NCBI RefSeq assembly: GCF_000005505.3
Contig: NC_016132.3
Span: 39,942,914 to 40,006,913, forward strand
DNA: 64,000 bases
Direction of reading: 5' to 3'
From: Brachypodium distachyon
Taxonomy: Eukaryota > Streptophyta > Magnoliopsida > Poales > Poaceae
In this document: positions 1 through 10,322 of the stretch, piece after piece
Layout of the letters: every line of letters begins with the position of its first letter
Numbering within the stretch: position 1 is the first letter of the stretch
Made by a program: the position numbers and the translations under genes
The notes under the pieces: generated by a model
What the model saw: only the letters and a program-made list of their open reading frames with translations
Told to the model about the DNA's origin: nothing
Database searches by the model: none

Positions 1-600
1 TAGCAGGCGCCCGGTGTGCAGGGTTGTCAGGACAAGGAGTAAGGTGCACGGCGCATTTAATGAGCCGACAGGAGGGGCGTTATCCATCTAGTCGGCCAAA
101 CAGTGGCTGCCCAGGGTTATTTTTTAGGCCTTTGACCCCTAGCCGCGAGGTTGGCGCTCATGCATGCATGCCAGCGCACCGAGGAGGAGCTGCCCAAGCT
201 CCTTGCTCGCCACTTGTAATCCATGCATCGTGGCACCTGTGGTATCCACTTGGCTATAAAAGGAGGACCCCCGCCAACGGTCAAAGTGGTTTTTTTCGTG
301 GGTTCCTTCATTCAACCAACAAGCAGTTCACCACTGGTAGTAGCTAAAGGTAGCAAGGAGCACTTAGCCAAAAAAGAGAACACCCGGGGACCCTTCCCCG
401 GCAACTTGTAAAAACATTCGATCGTACGATAATATGAGCTCAGACTAGCAGGACGTAGGGTTTTACAGCGCAAGGTGGCCCGAACCTGGGTAAAAAGCGT
501 CTTCGTGTTTATTGCATTCTTACGCTTTGCATTGGCCTCGCCGGCGATCACCGGAGCGATCCCCGTAGCCCACTGCCGAACCTAAAAGGGGGTGCCCACG
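1..600 (+). repeat. LTR fragment, second gypsy family (copy 1)
   Basis: This is the downstream part of an LTR whose start lies left of the window. A TATAAAA box is at 255-261, followed by a transcribed-looking segment. The block from about 440 to 600 matches the reverse complement of about 1160-1330 closely, and the match extends back to about position 20. The copy stops near 600 after GGGTGCCCAC, without the last ~45 bases present in the other copy, and joins a minus-strand pol fragment. It is unrelated to the TGTAACATCC LTRs in the rest of the window. The family name is not recognised. Confidence 0.7.
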
Positions 601-1131
601 AACTCCCTTTTCACTAAAATATGCAATCGGACGACCCTCTTGCATCAAAACACCACCAATCCCTATTCCACTAGCATAACACTCAATCTCAAATTGTTTA
701 GCGAAATTAGGTAAAACAAGCAAAGATGCAGCACTTAAACGATTCTTTAATTCATCAAAAGCATTATCTTGGGCTGGTCCCCAAACAAAATCAACACCCT
801 TTTTTGTTAGTTCATTCAATGGGGCAGCAATGGTGCTGAAATCTTTAACAAATCATCTATAAAAACCAGCAAGGCCATGAAAACTTCTAACTTTACTAAC
901 ATTGACAGGAGTAGGCCAATTTTTAATTGCTTCAATTTTAGATTCATCAACCTCAACCCCATGGGCAGAAACGACATAACCCAAGAAAATGACCCAATCT
1001 TTGCAAAATGTGCACTTTTCCATGTTACCAAATAATTTAGCATCACACAACACTTGCAAGACTTGTCTAATATGATCAACATGTTCAGATTCGGTGCAGC
1101 TGTAAATAAGTATATCATCAAAATACCCAAC
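601..1131 (-). pseudogene. Ty3/gypsy pol fragment (RT palm to early RNase H)
   Basis: The minus strand encodes a piece of gypsy reverse transcriptase starting at the catalytic box YFDDILIYS (near 1120), then the RT thumb/connection (LFGNMEKCTFC, SFHGLAGFYR) and the start of RNase H (GIGIGGVLMQEGRPIAYFSEK). It is read in two frames because of a stop/frameshift around 820-850. The sequence differs clearly from the chromovirus pol copies elsewhere here (FIDD box, [15 protein letters not shown]) and looks like a CRM/Reina-type gypsy, though that lineage call is from memory of the family. There is no gag, protease or integrase. The fragment is cut exactly at the end of an LTR on one side and near the truncated end of an inverted LTR on the other. 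Confidence 0.8.
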
Positions 1132-1705
1132 TGTCGTAGCACGGGGCTCAGACACCGGGGATGTGTGGGCACCCCCTTTGAGGTTCGGCAGTGGGCGACG
1201 GGGATAGCCACGGCAGTCGCCGGTGAGGCCAATGCAAAGCGTAAGAGCACAATGAACACGAGATTGTTTACCCAGGTTCGGGCCACCCTGAGGTGTAAAA
1301 CCCTACGTCCTGCTTCTGTGCTTTTTATCACCCTGTGAGCAAAGGTTTACAAGTTGCCGGGGGGAGTCCCCGGGTGCTCTCTCTTTTAGCTAAGTGCTGC
1401 TTGCTATTCTCGGCTAGAGCTAGTATGGGTCGGAACCCTTTGACCGTTGGCGGGGGTCCTCCTTTTATACTGAAGGGGATGCCACAGGTGCCACGGTGCA
1501 TGGGTGACAAATGGCGAGCAGAGAGCTAGGGTATCTCCTCTTCGGTGCTGGCTTGCATGTAGACTAGGTAGCCCTGCAGCTAGGGGTCTACGCGCCTGAA
1601 ACTTACCCCAGGCGGGTCACTGTAGGCTGAAAAGACGGGGAATCCCCTTTTGGTCGGAGCATCTAATGCTGGCGTGTGCTTCACTCCTCGTCCTGACGAA
1701 TCCTG
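1132..1705 (-). repeat. LTR fragment, second gypsy family (copy 2, inverted)
   Basis: This minus-oriented copy of the LTR has its 3' end (reading ...GCTACGACA) exactly at 1132. A TATAAAA box is at 1463-1469 on the minus strand. Similarity to copy 1 can be followed to about 1700, so the two copies form an inverted repeat flanking the 601-1131 pol piece. The 5' end is not resolved. It may continue to about 2201, where a TG start (TGTTTAATGG on the minus strand) is possible. No 5-bp duplication matching CCAAC (1127-1131) is found to the right. Confidence 0.7.
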
Positions 1706-2396
1706 CGTGCTGTGCACCCGCCGAGCGGCCACGTGGTGTCGCTGCTGCTCCCGCTCGCTCCTGCTCTTGTAATGGACACTCCTGCCCGGGAACACCCTCC
1801 CCGGCAAGCAAACTTCACGGGAAGCGCCCAGGCGGGATTTCTCCTGCTGCCCTTCTAGGCAACCCCCGCAGACCGCCTAGCCCTGCCAGGCTGGCGACTT
1901 GCCGGGCAGCTCCGCACGAGCTGCCCGGGGTGCGATCCTTCCGGGGGGCAAGCGAGGTGGCCCACGCGTCATGCAACGGTGGTATCCCGGGTGCCATTGG
2001 TGCGACTGTAGCCCCCGGGCGTGGGCCGGCAATGCCTGTTCCCGGGTAGAACCTTCCCTGGTTGGTTGCTGGGCTACGCCCTTAACCGACGTGTGGGTCC
2101 CGAGCCGCTTCGGGGCCCTGCTTATGCACTGCCTCAAGGGCTCTGCCGTTACATGCAGAGTAGTGGGCGCAAGATTTCTGCCTCAACTTCCCCATTAAAC
2201 ACAGGTGGTTAAGGCCATGCCTTGCGTTATCCCCTCTTAGGCCCGTAGGGTGCGGATGCGACCGTTGCTCGGCGCTGGGGTGCTATAACACCCCGCCGCT
2301 GTGCTAGGGAGCAAACACTTAGCCCCCCAGCTTTTCCCCTTTGCCTTCAATCTTCCTTGCACCAATGCCTCCGGCCAGCTTTCGCCCACACCTCTC
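1706..2396. other. GC-rich non-coding stretch with strong hairpin
   Basis: No convincing gene is present. The stretch has many CCCGGG-type inverted repeats and one perfect 11-bp stem (CCGGGCAGCTC at 1902-1912, GAGCTGCCCGG at 1918-1928) with a 5-base loop. It is probably the rest of the inverted LTR plus the 5' leader of the following transposon gene. A CTATAACACC motif at 2282-2291 could be promoter-like, but this is weak. Confidence 0.4.
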
Positions 2397-3398
2397 ATGG
2401 CGCCCCCCGCTCCCAAGAAAGGGAAAGGCTCCAAGAGGCCTGCGGTCGGCAGGAGCGAGACGGCTTCTGAGAAGCCCATCTCGGATAAGGACCAAAAGAG
2501 GAGGGAGCTGAGGGCCTCGTGCGCCTTCTTCCGGCCTGGCTACAACGGCGAGGTGGTGGACAAGGTCCGGCACACCGTCGCCTCGCGCTTAAACGAGTAC
2601 GGGGAGACCCTCATTTTCCCCGTCGGCACCGACCACCAGGAAAACGACTTCCGAGTGTTCGCACGCTTCATCCTTGCCGGGTTGGTGCCTCCGTACTCCC
2701 TGTTCCTCCATGCGCTCATGGAGGCGTACCAGCTCTGGGTGGCGCAACTCCACCCCACCTCCCTCTTTCTCCTCACTGTGTTCCAATTCCTCTGCGAGGG
2801 ATTCGTCGGTGTAATGCCATTGGTGGCATTATTCTGGCACTCCTTGTACCCGCGCGTCGAGCAGGCGGGTGCAATGTCGTCGGGGGTGGTTTTCCGCACC
2901 CGCGACCGGATGAAATCAGAGTTCATCGTTCGGTCGAAGAAAAAAATCGAGAAGGAGTGGCGCGCAGGCTGGTGCTGGGTCCGCGTGGAGGAGCCAGAGG
3001 AGTTCATCTTTGCGCCCACCGAGGTGTCGGCGCCCAACGATACCTGTCGGAACCGCTACAGCCGCGACACCGAACTCTTACCCATCGTCGAGCAGATCAA
3101 GGCCATGCGGCTAGCAGGGCTCACCGACCACGACGTGGCGCGCACCTGCATCGGCCGACGCATAGCACCGCTGCAGCAGCGCTCCTGCCCCGCGTGGATG
3201 TACACGGGGCCCGGTGACACCACCCGCCTCCAGCACGGGGACGTGGCCCCGGAGGCCATCCAGGCGTGGGTGAAGGGGATCACCGGCGAGGACGCCCCCG
3301 TCACGGAGCTGCTGCCAGGGGCTCCCTCCCTCCATGCGGGCGTCTCAGCGCTGCACAAGATCATCAGCTCCTACCCGCCCTGCGACGAGTGGGGCTGA
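2397..3398 (+). CDS. Transposase_28-like 'putative gypsy type transposon' protein
   Basis: The frame encodes 333 residues from an ATG at 2397. I chose this start because the upstream in-frame sequence looks like leader and the product then begins with a basic Lys/Pro-rich tail (MAPPAPKKGKGSKR). A globular plant-retroelement domain follows, with FPVGTDHQENDFRVFARFI, a hydrophobic segment around LFLLTVFQFLCEGFVGVMPL, and a C-terminal block RRIAPLQQRSCPAWMYTGPG. These are the hallmarks I associate with the Pfam family Transposase_28, found in large Tat-type gypsy elements and their relatives. The biochemical role is unknown. The ORF is uninterrupted until TGA at 3396-3398, but the natural protein seems to continue in another frame (next entry). 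No LTR, primer site or polyprotein of the same element is seen nearby, so this is a stranded piece. Confidence 0.65.
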   Translation: MAPPAPKKGKGSKRPAVGRSETASEKPISDKDQKRRELRASCAFFRPGYNGEVVDKVRHTVASRLNEYGETLIFPVGTDHQENDFRVFARFILAGLVPPYSLFLHALMEAYQLWVAQLHPTSLFLLTVFQFLCEGFVGVMPLVALFWHSLYPRVEQAGAMSSGVVFRTRDRMKSEFIVRSKKKIEKEWRAGWCWVRVEEPEEFIFAPTEVSAPNDTCRNRYSRDTELLPIVEQIKAMRLAGLTDHDVARTCIGRRIAPLQQRSCPAWMYTGPGDTTRLQHGDVAPEAIQAWVKGITGEDAPVTELLPGAPSLHAGVSALHKIISSYPPCDEWG

Positions 3399-3615
3399 TG
3401 TCCGACTCCCCTGCCAGGGCCCCGCATCCCCCTCCACCCGCAACCCTTGGGAAGCGGGCACTCACGGAGTGTGGGGGGGAATCGGAGCACAGCTGGCCCG
3501 ACCTGGAGTCCTCCTCCGATGAGGCGGGCCAGGCTGCCGAGGTCTGAGCGGCCCCTCTCGCGGAGGAGGAGGAGGACGACGAAGACGACGCGCCCCTGAT
3601 AGCGCGAAGACCTGG
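3399..3615 (+). pseudogene. Frameshifted acidic tail of the Transposase_28-like gene
   Basis: Directly after the stop, the +1 frame continues with Pro-rich then Ser/Glu/Asp-rich residues (ESSSDEAGQAAEV), a TGA at 3545-3547, and then an acidic run of Glu and Asp. The composition fits a linker of the same protein. This suggests a one-base frameshift near 3390-3400 plus a nonsense change. The segment ends abruptly at the truncated LTR of element A. Confidence 0.4.
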
Positions 3616-3647
3616 AACATGTTTCCACTCCACAGTCGAAACATGTT
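3616..3647. repeat. Inverted repeat at LTR truncation breakpoint
   Basis: AACATGTTTC (3616-3625) is the exact reverse complement of GAAACATGTT (3638-3647), with a 12-base loop. The right arm belongs to the LTR of element A, since it is also present in A's other LTR near 50390. The left arm is not LTR sequence. It therefore looks like templated filler at the truncation point. Confidence 0.7.
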
Positions 3648-6531
3648 GGAATGTAAACTCGCAACCCTAACAATTCGTCCCTCACTCTTCACCTGGTTCA
3701 CCTGCAACATTTAAACGTTGTAGCCACTAGGGGGTCAATACATTGAATGTATTGGCAAGTTCACCAAAGGGTTATAACAGACCTAACAAGTATATGCATT
3801 ATTTGGCAAGGTAGGGGTTTTGGCTATTTGCATAAAAGCATCGATGTTTCATCTTATCATTTTCAACAAATAGTTTTATCACTATTGGACACGGGGTAGA
3901 AACACCCATGCTCCTATTAACCTAGAGCACATTGAGTAGAAAGATCAAGTGTCCCTACCCTATTCAAACCATTCATTTTATTTAAGAAATTGGAATGAGT
4001 GAGACCATCTTTACAGCCCCGAATCTAGTTGCTCATAATTGTCCGTAACCGGAGACACGGATAAGTACTTAGTTTGACACTCTGGAGAGGTTGCACATAT
4101 TCCCCACAAGAATTCGACGTGTTAATCTCTTGCTGTCCTCAGGGTAGAGTAGCAATGGCATCGACTTCAAGAATTTTCAGACCATAGTCACCCAGACCAC
4201 TTGAGGGACCTACGTTCCGACCTACACGGCTACATCTGCACAATCCCTCAGATCCAAGATCATATGTCTTACTCCACCCAGCCAGAGCCCATATTAGCAT
4301 GTGGTTGTACTGGAAGCTACTAAACAGGAAACTAGTCCAGTCTTTGATACCCCAAGTGGCATTCCACATTTGCGAGGCAAGCGCTCCCCGAATCCACGGG
4401 AGAGATGTCCATGGACGATCCATCTCCGAATCCATGGAGACTCGACTCAGAGGGACCCATAGAAATGGACCTGACGTCGCATAACATCTCAAAATCTCAA
4501 AGCAGTCCACCCAGGATGAATCGTTGGGGTTGTTTTGCCAAGTTTCTAAAATGCTCCACATCATCTGATTCATGGTAGTTGAGATTCCCTCCCACCTATA
4601 CTAACATAGCATAGCATGTCAACTACTTGCGATGGCAATTGGTGGAAATGAAACGGCAGGGGAAATCTACACTACTAGGAATTCATAGCTAGCATAAATA
4701 CAATAATAGTCCTATCCATGCAACTAATAAAAACATCTAGTGCATAGTGAAATAATAGGTGAATGATCATAGTGAACTTGCCTTTGTCACAGTAGTTTGA
4801 TATACACTCTTCACAACACACACGTTGCTCTCCGGATAATCTAAACGGAGCAAACATACACACATATAAACACACAATCCAATACAAGGTAAATATGCCA
4901 TGATGCGATGCAAGCATGTGACATGATTTGGTTTATTTTATTTGGATGATCAACTGGTCCAAAGCATTAGCAATTAAAATTAATGCATTAGGTTTATAAA
5001 CAAAAAGCAAAAGCGAGGGATTAAAACTCTAAATTTAATTTTTTTAGGCTTTAGCCAAATAATTTAATTCAAAAATTATATTTCTCTGTCCCAATGGATA
5101 GAGGACTGGTTTCAATTAAAAAGGATTTCTAAATAATTAGTTATGAATTAAATGGCATTAAACACTATTCTGTATATTGACTGTGGTTAAGTTATTGAAA
5201 TTTAAATTTAAACCATGCCAAAAGATTCTACAGGTCAATTCCGGGATTAAAACTATATTTTCGTTTTTATTAAGCAGTGCCACGTGTCAGCTCCACATTG
5301 GCGCGTACCGGTTCGCTTAAAGGAATTAACAGGATCTAATCCTAACCGTTGATGAAGAATGGACGGCTGAGATTGAACATGGGAGATGACCGGCGGCGCT
5401 AGGGTTCTGGCGGGGATTCCGGCGACGCGAGGACGCGGCGGCGGTCGGTTCCGGCGAGGTCTCGGGTAGGGGAAGCACGGGGAAGATGCGGCACGTCAAG
5501 ACAGAGACGGGGACAGGGTCGGCGAGGCTCGGGCGCGACGGGGTCGTCGCCTAGGACGGTGGAGACGCGGCGGCGGCGGCGGAGCTTTGGTTTGTCGACG
5601 ACGGCGAGCTGCAGTGCACGAAAAAGAAACAGAAGCGCGTCAGGGGATGCGCAAGGGAGAGAGAAGAAGAGATATGCAAGCGGCGGCGAGGATTACTCAC
5701 AGGTGCGTCGGCGGCAAGCTCGGAATGGCGGCGGTAGAGGCGAACAGCGGCGCGAAATTAGGGCGGCATGCGCGCGTAATCGATGAAGGGGAAAGGGGGA
5801 AAAAGATACGCTGGGCTCGAGCTTTATAGTGACGTAGACGGCATGTCACGGGGAGCACGGAGGCGACGGCGCGGCGAAGATTGTGCGCGGGATGGCGGCG
5901 TGACGCGCGGGGTTTCCTTCAGGGAAACGAAGGCCCTGACAGGTGGGCCCCACCTGTCAGTTGCTCGCGGCGGGCGCGCGTGCAGGGCCGGCTCGGGCGG
6001 TTCGGGTGCGGTCGGAACTGGGCCGGTTCGGCCCAAAATGGCCGGGCCAGTCCGGTTTTCTCTTCTTCTTTTTTTCTTTTCCCTTTTCTTTTTTTCCTTT
6101 TCTGTTTTTCTTTGATAACTTTTGATTTTGACCTCCAAATTGATCCAAATAAATTCCGGAAAATTTGTAAAATCATGTTCTATCATGATTCAACTTTTGG
6201 GAGTAATTTCCCCTCAAAATAAAATATATAAAAATACATTTGCCCTATAAATGCCTTTAGGGCTATATAACTATTTAAATAAAATAGTTTTTCAACTCCA
6301 AATAAATATCCAAAAATTATGGGATAAGTTATTTATGCAATAAACCCCATTTATAGATAAACCCTATTGGTTTTAAGATCCAAAGCTCAAATACGTGAAA
6401 CCCTAGGGTTTAAAATGAATAAACATTTTTAAAGCCTTTTGAAATTTAAATTTGAGTTCAAAAATGCAATTGTGGCATGATGCTCATGGATGCAATGCGT
6501 ATGAAAGGGTTTGAATTTTTCGGATGTTACG
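3627..6531 (-). repeat. 3' LTR of element A (truncated)
   Basis: This minus-strand LTR begins at 6531, where the usual TGTAAC reads CGTAAC (first base mutated), and runs to 3627. Compared with A's 5' LTR, the last 236 bases (equivalent of 50144-50379) are missing. It contains a TATAAAG box (about 5822-5828, minus), the GC palindrome at 5938-5958, and the AT palindrome at 3736-3754. Confidence 0.9.
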
Positions 6532-6543
6532 GACCTAACCCCC

Positions 6544-7326
6544 TTAAGATGAATCTCGTCCTTGAGATTCGGTTTGGCTAGCAAAGAGGTGTGGGTGGTC
6601 TTCTCGAAGATCATCTTCGCGTTCCCATGCGGCTTCCTCTTCTGTATAGTGGTCCCACTGATCCTTGCAGAACTTGATAGTCTTGGATCGGGTATGTCTT
6701 TCCGCTGTATCCAAGATTCTGACCGGTTTCTCCTCATAGGTGAGATCACTTTGTAGTTGGACCTCCTCGAGCGGAATTGTATCCCTCAGTGATGTGTCGG
6801 CCATCTCGGGATGACACTTCTTCAGTTGCGACACGTGGAAGACATTGTGGACATTCGACAGTGCTTCCGGTAAGTCCAATTTGTAGGCTACCTCTCCTTG
6901 GCGTGACAAGATTTTGAAAGGTCCAATGAATCAGGGTGCTAGCTTTCCTTTTATTCCAAACCTCTTAACACCGCGTATCGGTGAAACTCTGAGATACGCT
7001 CTATCTTCAGCCTCGTAGGTAACTTCCCTATGTTTGGAATCCGCGTAGCTCTTCTGCCTTAACTGAGCTACCTTCAGTCGGTCTCGGATGAGTCTAACCT
7101 TTTCCTCGGCATCCTTTATCATATCCGGGCCAAATAGGCTACGATCTCCTACACCATCCCATAACAATGGTGTTCTGCACTTCCTTCCATACAAAGCTTC
7201 AAACGGTGACATTCCTATGCTGGCTTGGAAGCTGTTGTTGTACTAGAATTCTGCATAGGGTACGTTGTCATCCCAACTGGATCCATAATCTAGAGCGCAG
7301 GCTCTCAGCATATCCTCAAGGATCTG
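6544..7326 (-). pseudogene. Element A pol, distal part: integrase C-terminus and chromodomain
   Basis: The minus strand encodes the end of the polyprotein of a chromovirus. It includes the [14 protein letters not shown] block of the integrase core end, the region before [14 protein letters not shown] (GPY/F-like), then a C-terminal chromodomain ([41 protein letters not shown]) ending at the TAA at 6544-6546. A purine tract (AAGGGGGTTAGG) lies between this stop and the LTR and is the probable polypurine tract. In-frame stops at about 6928-6930 (CGA to TGA, judged from sister copies) and 7243-7245 make it non-functional. The reading continues at 10323 because solo LTR S splits the gene. Confidence 0.9.
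7322..7326. repeat. Target-site duplication ATCTG (left copy)
   Basis: ATCTG at 7322-7326 is repeated at 10323-10327, directly flanking solo LTR S. Removing S and one copy restores continuous integrase sequence of element A. Confidence 0.95.
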
Positions 7327-10322
7327 TGTAACATCCCAAAATTTCAAACCTTTACATATGCATTCCATCCATGAGCATCATGCCACAATTGCATATTTGA
7401 ATTCAAATTTGAATCTCAAAAAGGCTTTAAAATATTTTATTTTAATTTAAACCCTAGGGTTTACACCCATTTGAACTTTGGATCTTCAAACCAATAGGGT
7501 TTATTTGTAAAAGAGGTTTATTGCATGTATAACCTATCCCATAATTTTTTTTGGATAATTATTTGGAGTTGAAAAACTATTTTATTTAAATAGTTATATA
7601 ACCCTAAAGGCATTTATAGGGCAAATGTATTTTTGTGTATTTTATTTTGAGGAGAAACTACTCCCAAAAGTTGTATCATGATAGAACATGATTTTACAAA
7701 TTTTCTGGAATTTATTTGGACCAATTTGGAGTTCAAAATCAAAAGATATCAAAGAAATAAGAAAAAACAGAAAAAGAAAAGGCTAAAAGGAAAAAAAAGA
7801 AAAGAGAAAGAGAACCGGACCGACCCAACTGGGCCGGCCCGGTCTCGCACGCGCCATGCCGTTCGCCCGCAGGCCGGCCCACCCGGGCCCGAGCGCCACG
7901 GGACGCTGAAAGGCGGGGCCCGCCTGTCAGGGGCGTCTTCCCCATAGGGAAGGCCCGCTCGTCACGGCGCGCCGCCCGCGCGCAATCGGCGCCGCCGTCT
8001 CCGCCTCCCCGTCCGGCCGTGCCTCCCGCGAGCTGCCTCCCGCACGTCTATAAAGGGCGCAGCTCCCTCTTCCTTTTCCCCCTACTCTCTCTCTCTCTCT
8101 CTTGCCGCCAGGCCGCCGCGATTGCTCACCGGACGCACGGCGCCGCCGCTCGCCGGAGCCCGTGCTCGCACGCCGTCGCCATTGTCGTCCTAGGCGTGGC
8201 GTCCGACCTCCCCAAGCCGCGCCGACCCCGTCCTCGCCTTCGCCGTGCCGCGCCGCACCTCCCAGCGTTTTTCCGTCACGCCCACATCGCCGGAGACACC
8301 TGCGCCGCGCCGCCCGTGCCGCGCCGCCCGGTGAGCTCCATCCTTGATCCCGACCGTCCATCCATCTCCAATGGTGTAGATTAGATCTCTTTTATTCACT
8401 TAACCGAACCAGTATGCACCAATCAGGAGCCGCCACGTGTCCCTGCGTAAATAAAATGAATCTAATTTTTAATTCCCCAGATTTATTAAATGGCACTTTT
8501 GCAGAAAAGCCCCTATAACTTCAAATGATCATAACTTTAAATCTATTTGGCCAAATTTAATGATCCATACCTTTTTGGAATCCTTAGGAAATGTAGAATC
8601 TTTTGGCACTGTCCAATTTCAAATTGGAATATTTGAATCACATTCAAATTAGAGATTAGGGTTTTATGCCATTTAAATCATAACTAATTATCTAGAAGTC
8701 CTTTTTGAATGAAACAAGTGCCAATTTTTTTTTATTGTCCTCTGTCCAATGGGACAGAGAAATGAATATTTTGAATTAAATTGTTTTGCAGATGCAAATA
8801 AAACCTTGTTTTAAGGTTTAAACCCTACCTTTTGCCTTTTGTTTTTAAACTTGATGCATTAAACTTAAATTACCAATGCTTAGGATCAGTTGATCACCCA
8901 AATAAAATAAACCAAGTCATGTCACATGTTGCATTGCATCATAGCATATCTTATTTTTTGTCGTGATGTGAATTGTGTGTTTATGTATGTGTATATTTGT
9001 TTGTCTCGTATAGTTTTCTCGGAGAGCGAACCTTGCGAGTGTTTGAACTCAAACTACTGTGACAAAGGCAAGTTCACTTTGATCATTTATCCATTATTTT
9101 GTTATGCACTAGATTTTATTAGTTGCATTGTTAGGATTATTACTGTATCTATGCTAGCTATGATCTGTCCTAGTAGTATAGGATACCCTTTGTCATGACT
9201 TCACCACCAATTGCCATCGTAGTAGTAAAATGTATGCTATGCTAATATACGAGGGTGGTATTATTACAATGTCATACTATTGAATTACAATATGATTTTC
9301 CTAGTGTACGGCAAAACAAGTAATTCAATGAACCGTCCTGGGTGGGCTGCTTTGAGTATTCGGAAGTAGTGACGTTAGGTCCATTTCTATGGGACCCGCT
9401 GAGTCGTCTCTCCGTGCGATTCTGGAGCGTCCATGGTCGTCTCCCCGTGCGATTCGGGGAGCGCCTGCGTCACAATGTGGGATGCCACCCGGGGTAACCA
9501 GAGACTGGACTAGTTTCCTATTTAGTAGCTTCCAGTACAACCACATGGTAATATGGGCTCTGCCAGGATTGATGTAAGACATATGATCCTGGATCCGAGG
9601 GATTGTGCAGATGTAGCCGTGTAGTTGGGAACGTAGGTCCCTCAGGTGGTCTGGGTGATTATGGTTTGAAAATTCCTGTAATCGATGCCGTTGCTACTCT
9701 ACCCTGAGGACAGCAAGGGATTAACACGTCGATTTCTGTGGGGAATGTGTACAACCTCTCGAAAGTGTCAAACTAAGTACTTAGCCGTGTCCCCGGTTAC
9801 GGACAATTATGAGCAACTAGATATTAGAGCTGTAAGGAAGGTCTCACTCATTCGAATTTCTTAAATAAAATGAAAGGTTTGAATAGGGTAGGGGCACTTG
9901 ATGTATCTACTCAATGTGCTCTAGGTTAATAGGAGCATGGGTGTTTCTACCCTTTGTCCAATAGTGATAAAACTATTTAATAAAATGATAGGATGATATA
10001 TTGATGCTTTTATGCAATTAGCCGAACCCCACCTTGCCGAATACTGCATATACTTGACAGGATCTGTTATAACCATTTTGTGAACTTGCCAATACATTCA
10101 ATGTATTGACCCCCTAATGGCTGCAACGTTTAAATGTTGCAGGTGAACCAGGTGAAGAGTGAGGTTACGCAATATGTAAGTTCTGGATCAATGCGATGTA
10201 ATATACTTTTGACCTTTGTATCTTGATATTACATCTTGAAACTGTGTGTGCTATTGAGTCGATCCAGGGACTAGCACTGTAGGCACAGAGATCGAACCCT
10301 AGTAAGGGGGAGGATCGCTTCA
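7327..10322 (+). mobile_element. Solo LTR S (Tekay-type chromovirus LTR)
   Basis: This 2,996-bp LTR runs from TGTAACATCC to GATCGCTTCA and is flanked by 5-bp duplications, with no internal region. It is antisense to element A. It has a TATAAAG box at 8049-8055. The GC palindrome at 7908-7928 carries GGCGGG/CCCGCC instead of GGTGGG/CCCACC, and the AT palindrome is at 10090-10108. The solo form implies LTR-LTR recombination after insertion. Confidence 0.95.
8049..8055 (+). promoter_or_regulatory. TATA box of solo LTR S
   Basis: TATAAAG lies in a GC-rich context, followed by a CT-rich tract (CTCTCTCTCT at about 8086-8101). Its position matches the TATA boxes of the other LTRs. Confidence 0.6.

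Noticed and set aside
1127..1131. CCAAC as a target duplication of the inverted LTR at 1132
   Set aside because: No matching CCAAC follows a possible LTR start near 2201-2203, so no duplication can be shown.
8083..8101. CT microsatellite
   Set aside because: Short pyrimidine run in an LTR just downstream of a TATA box, found as general CT-richness in the other copies. Not a separate repeat feature.
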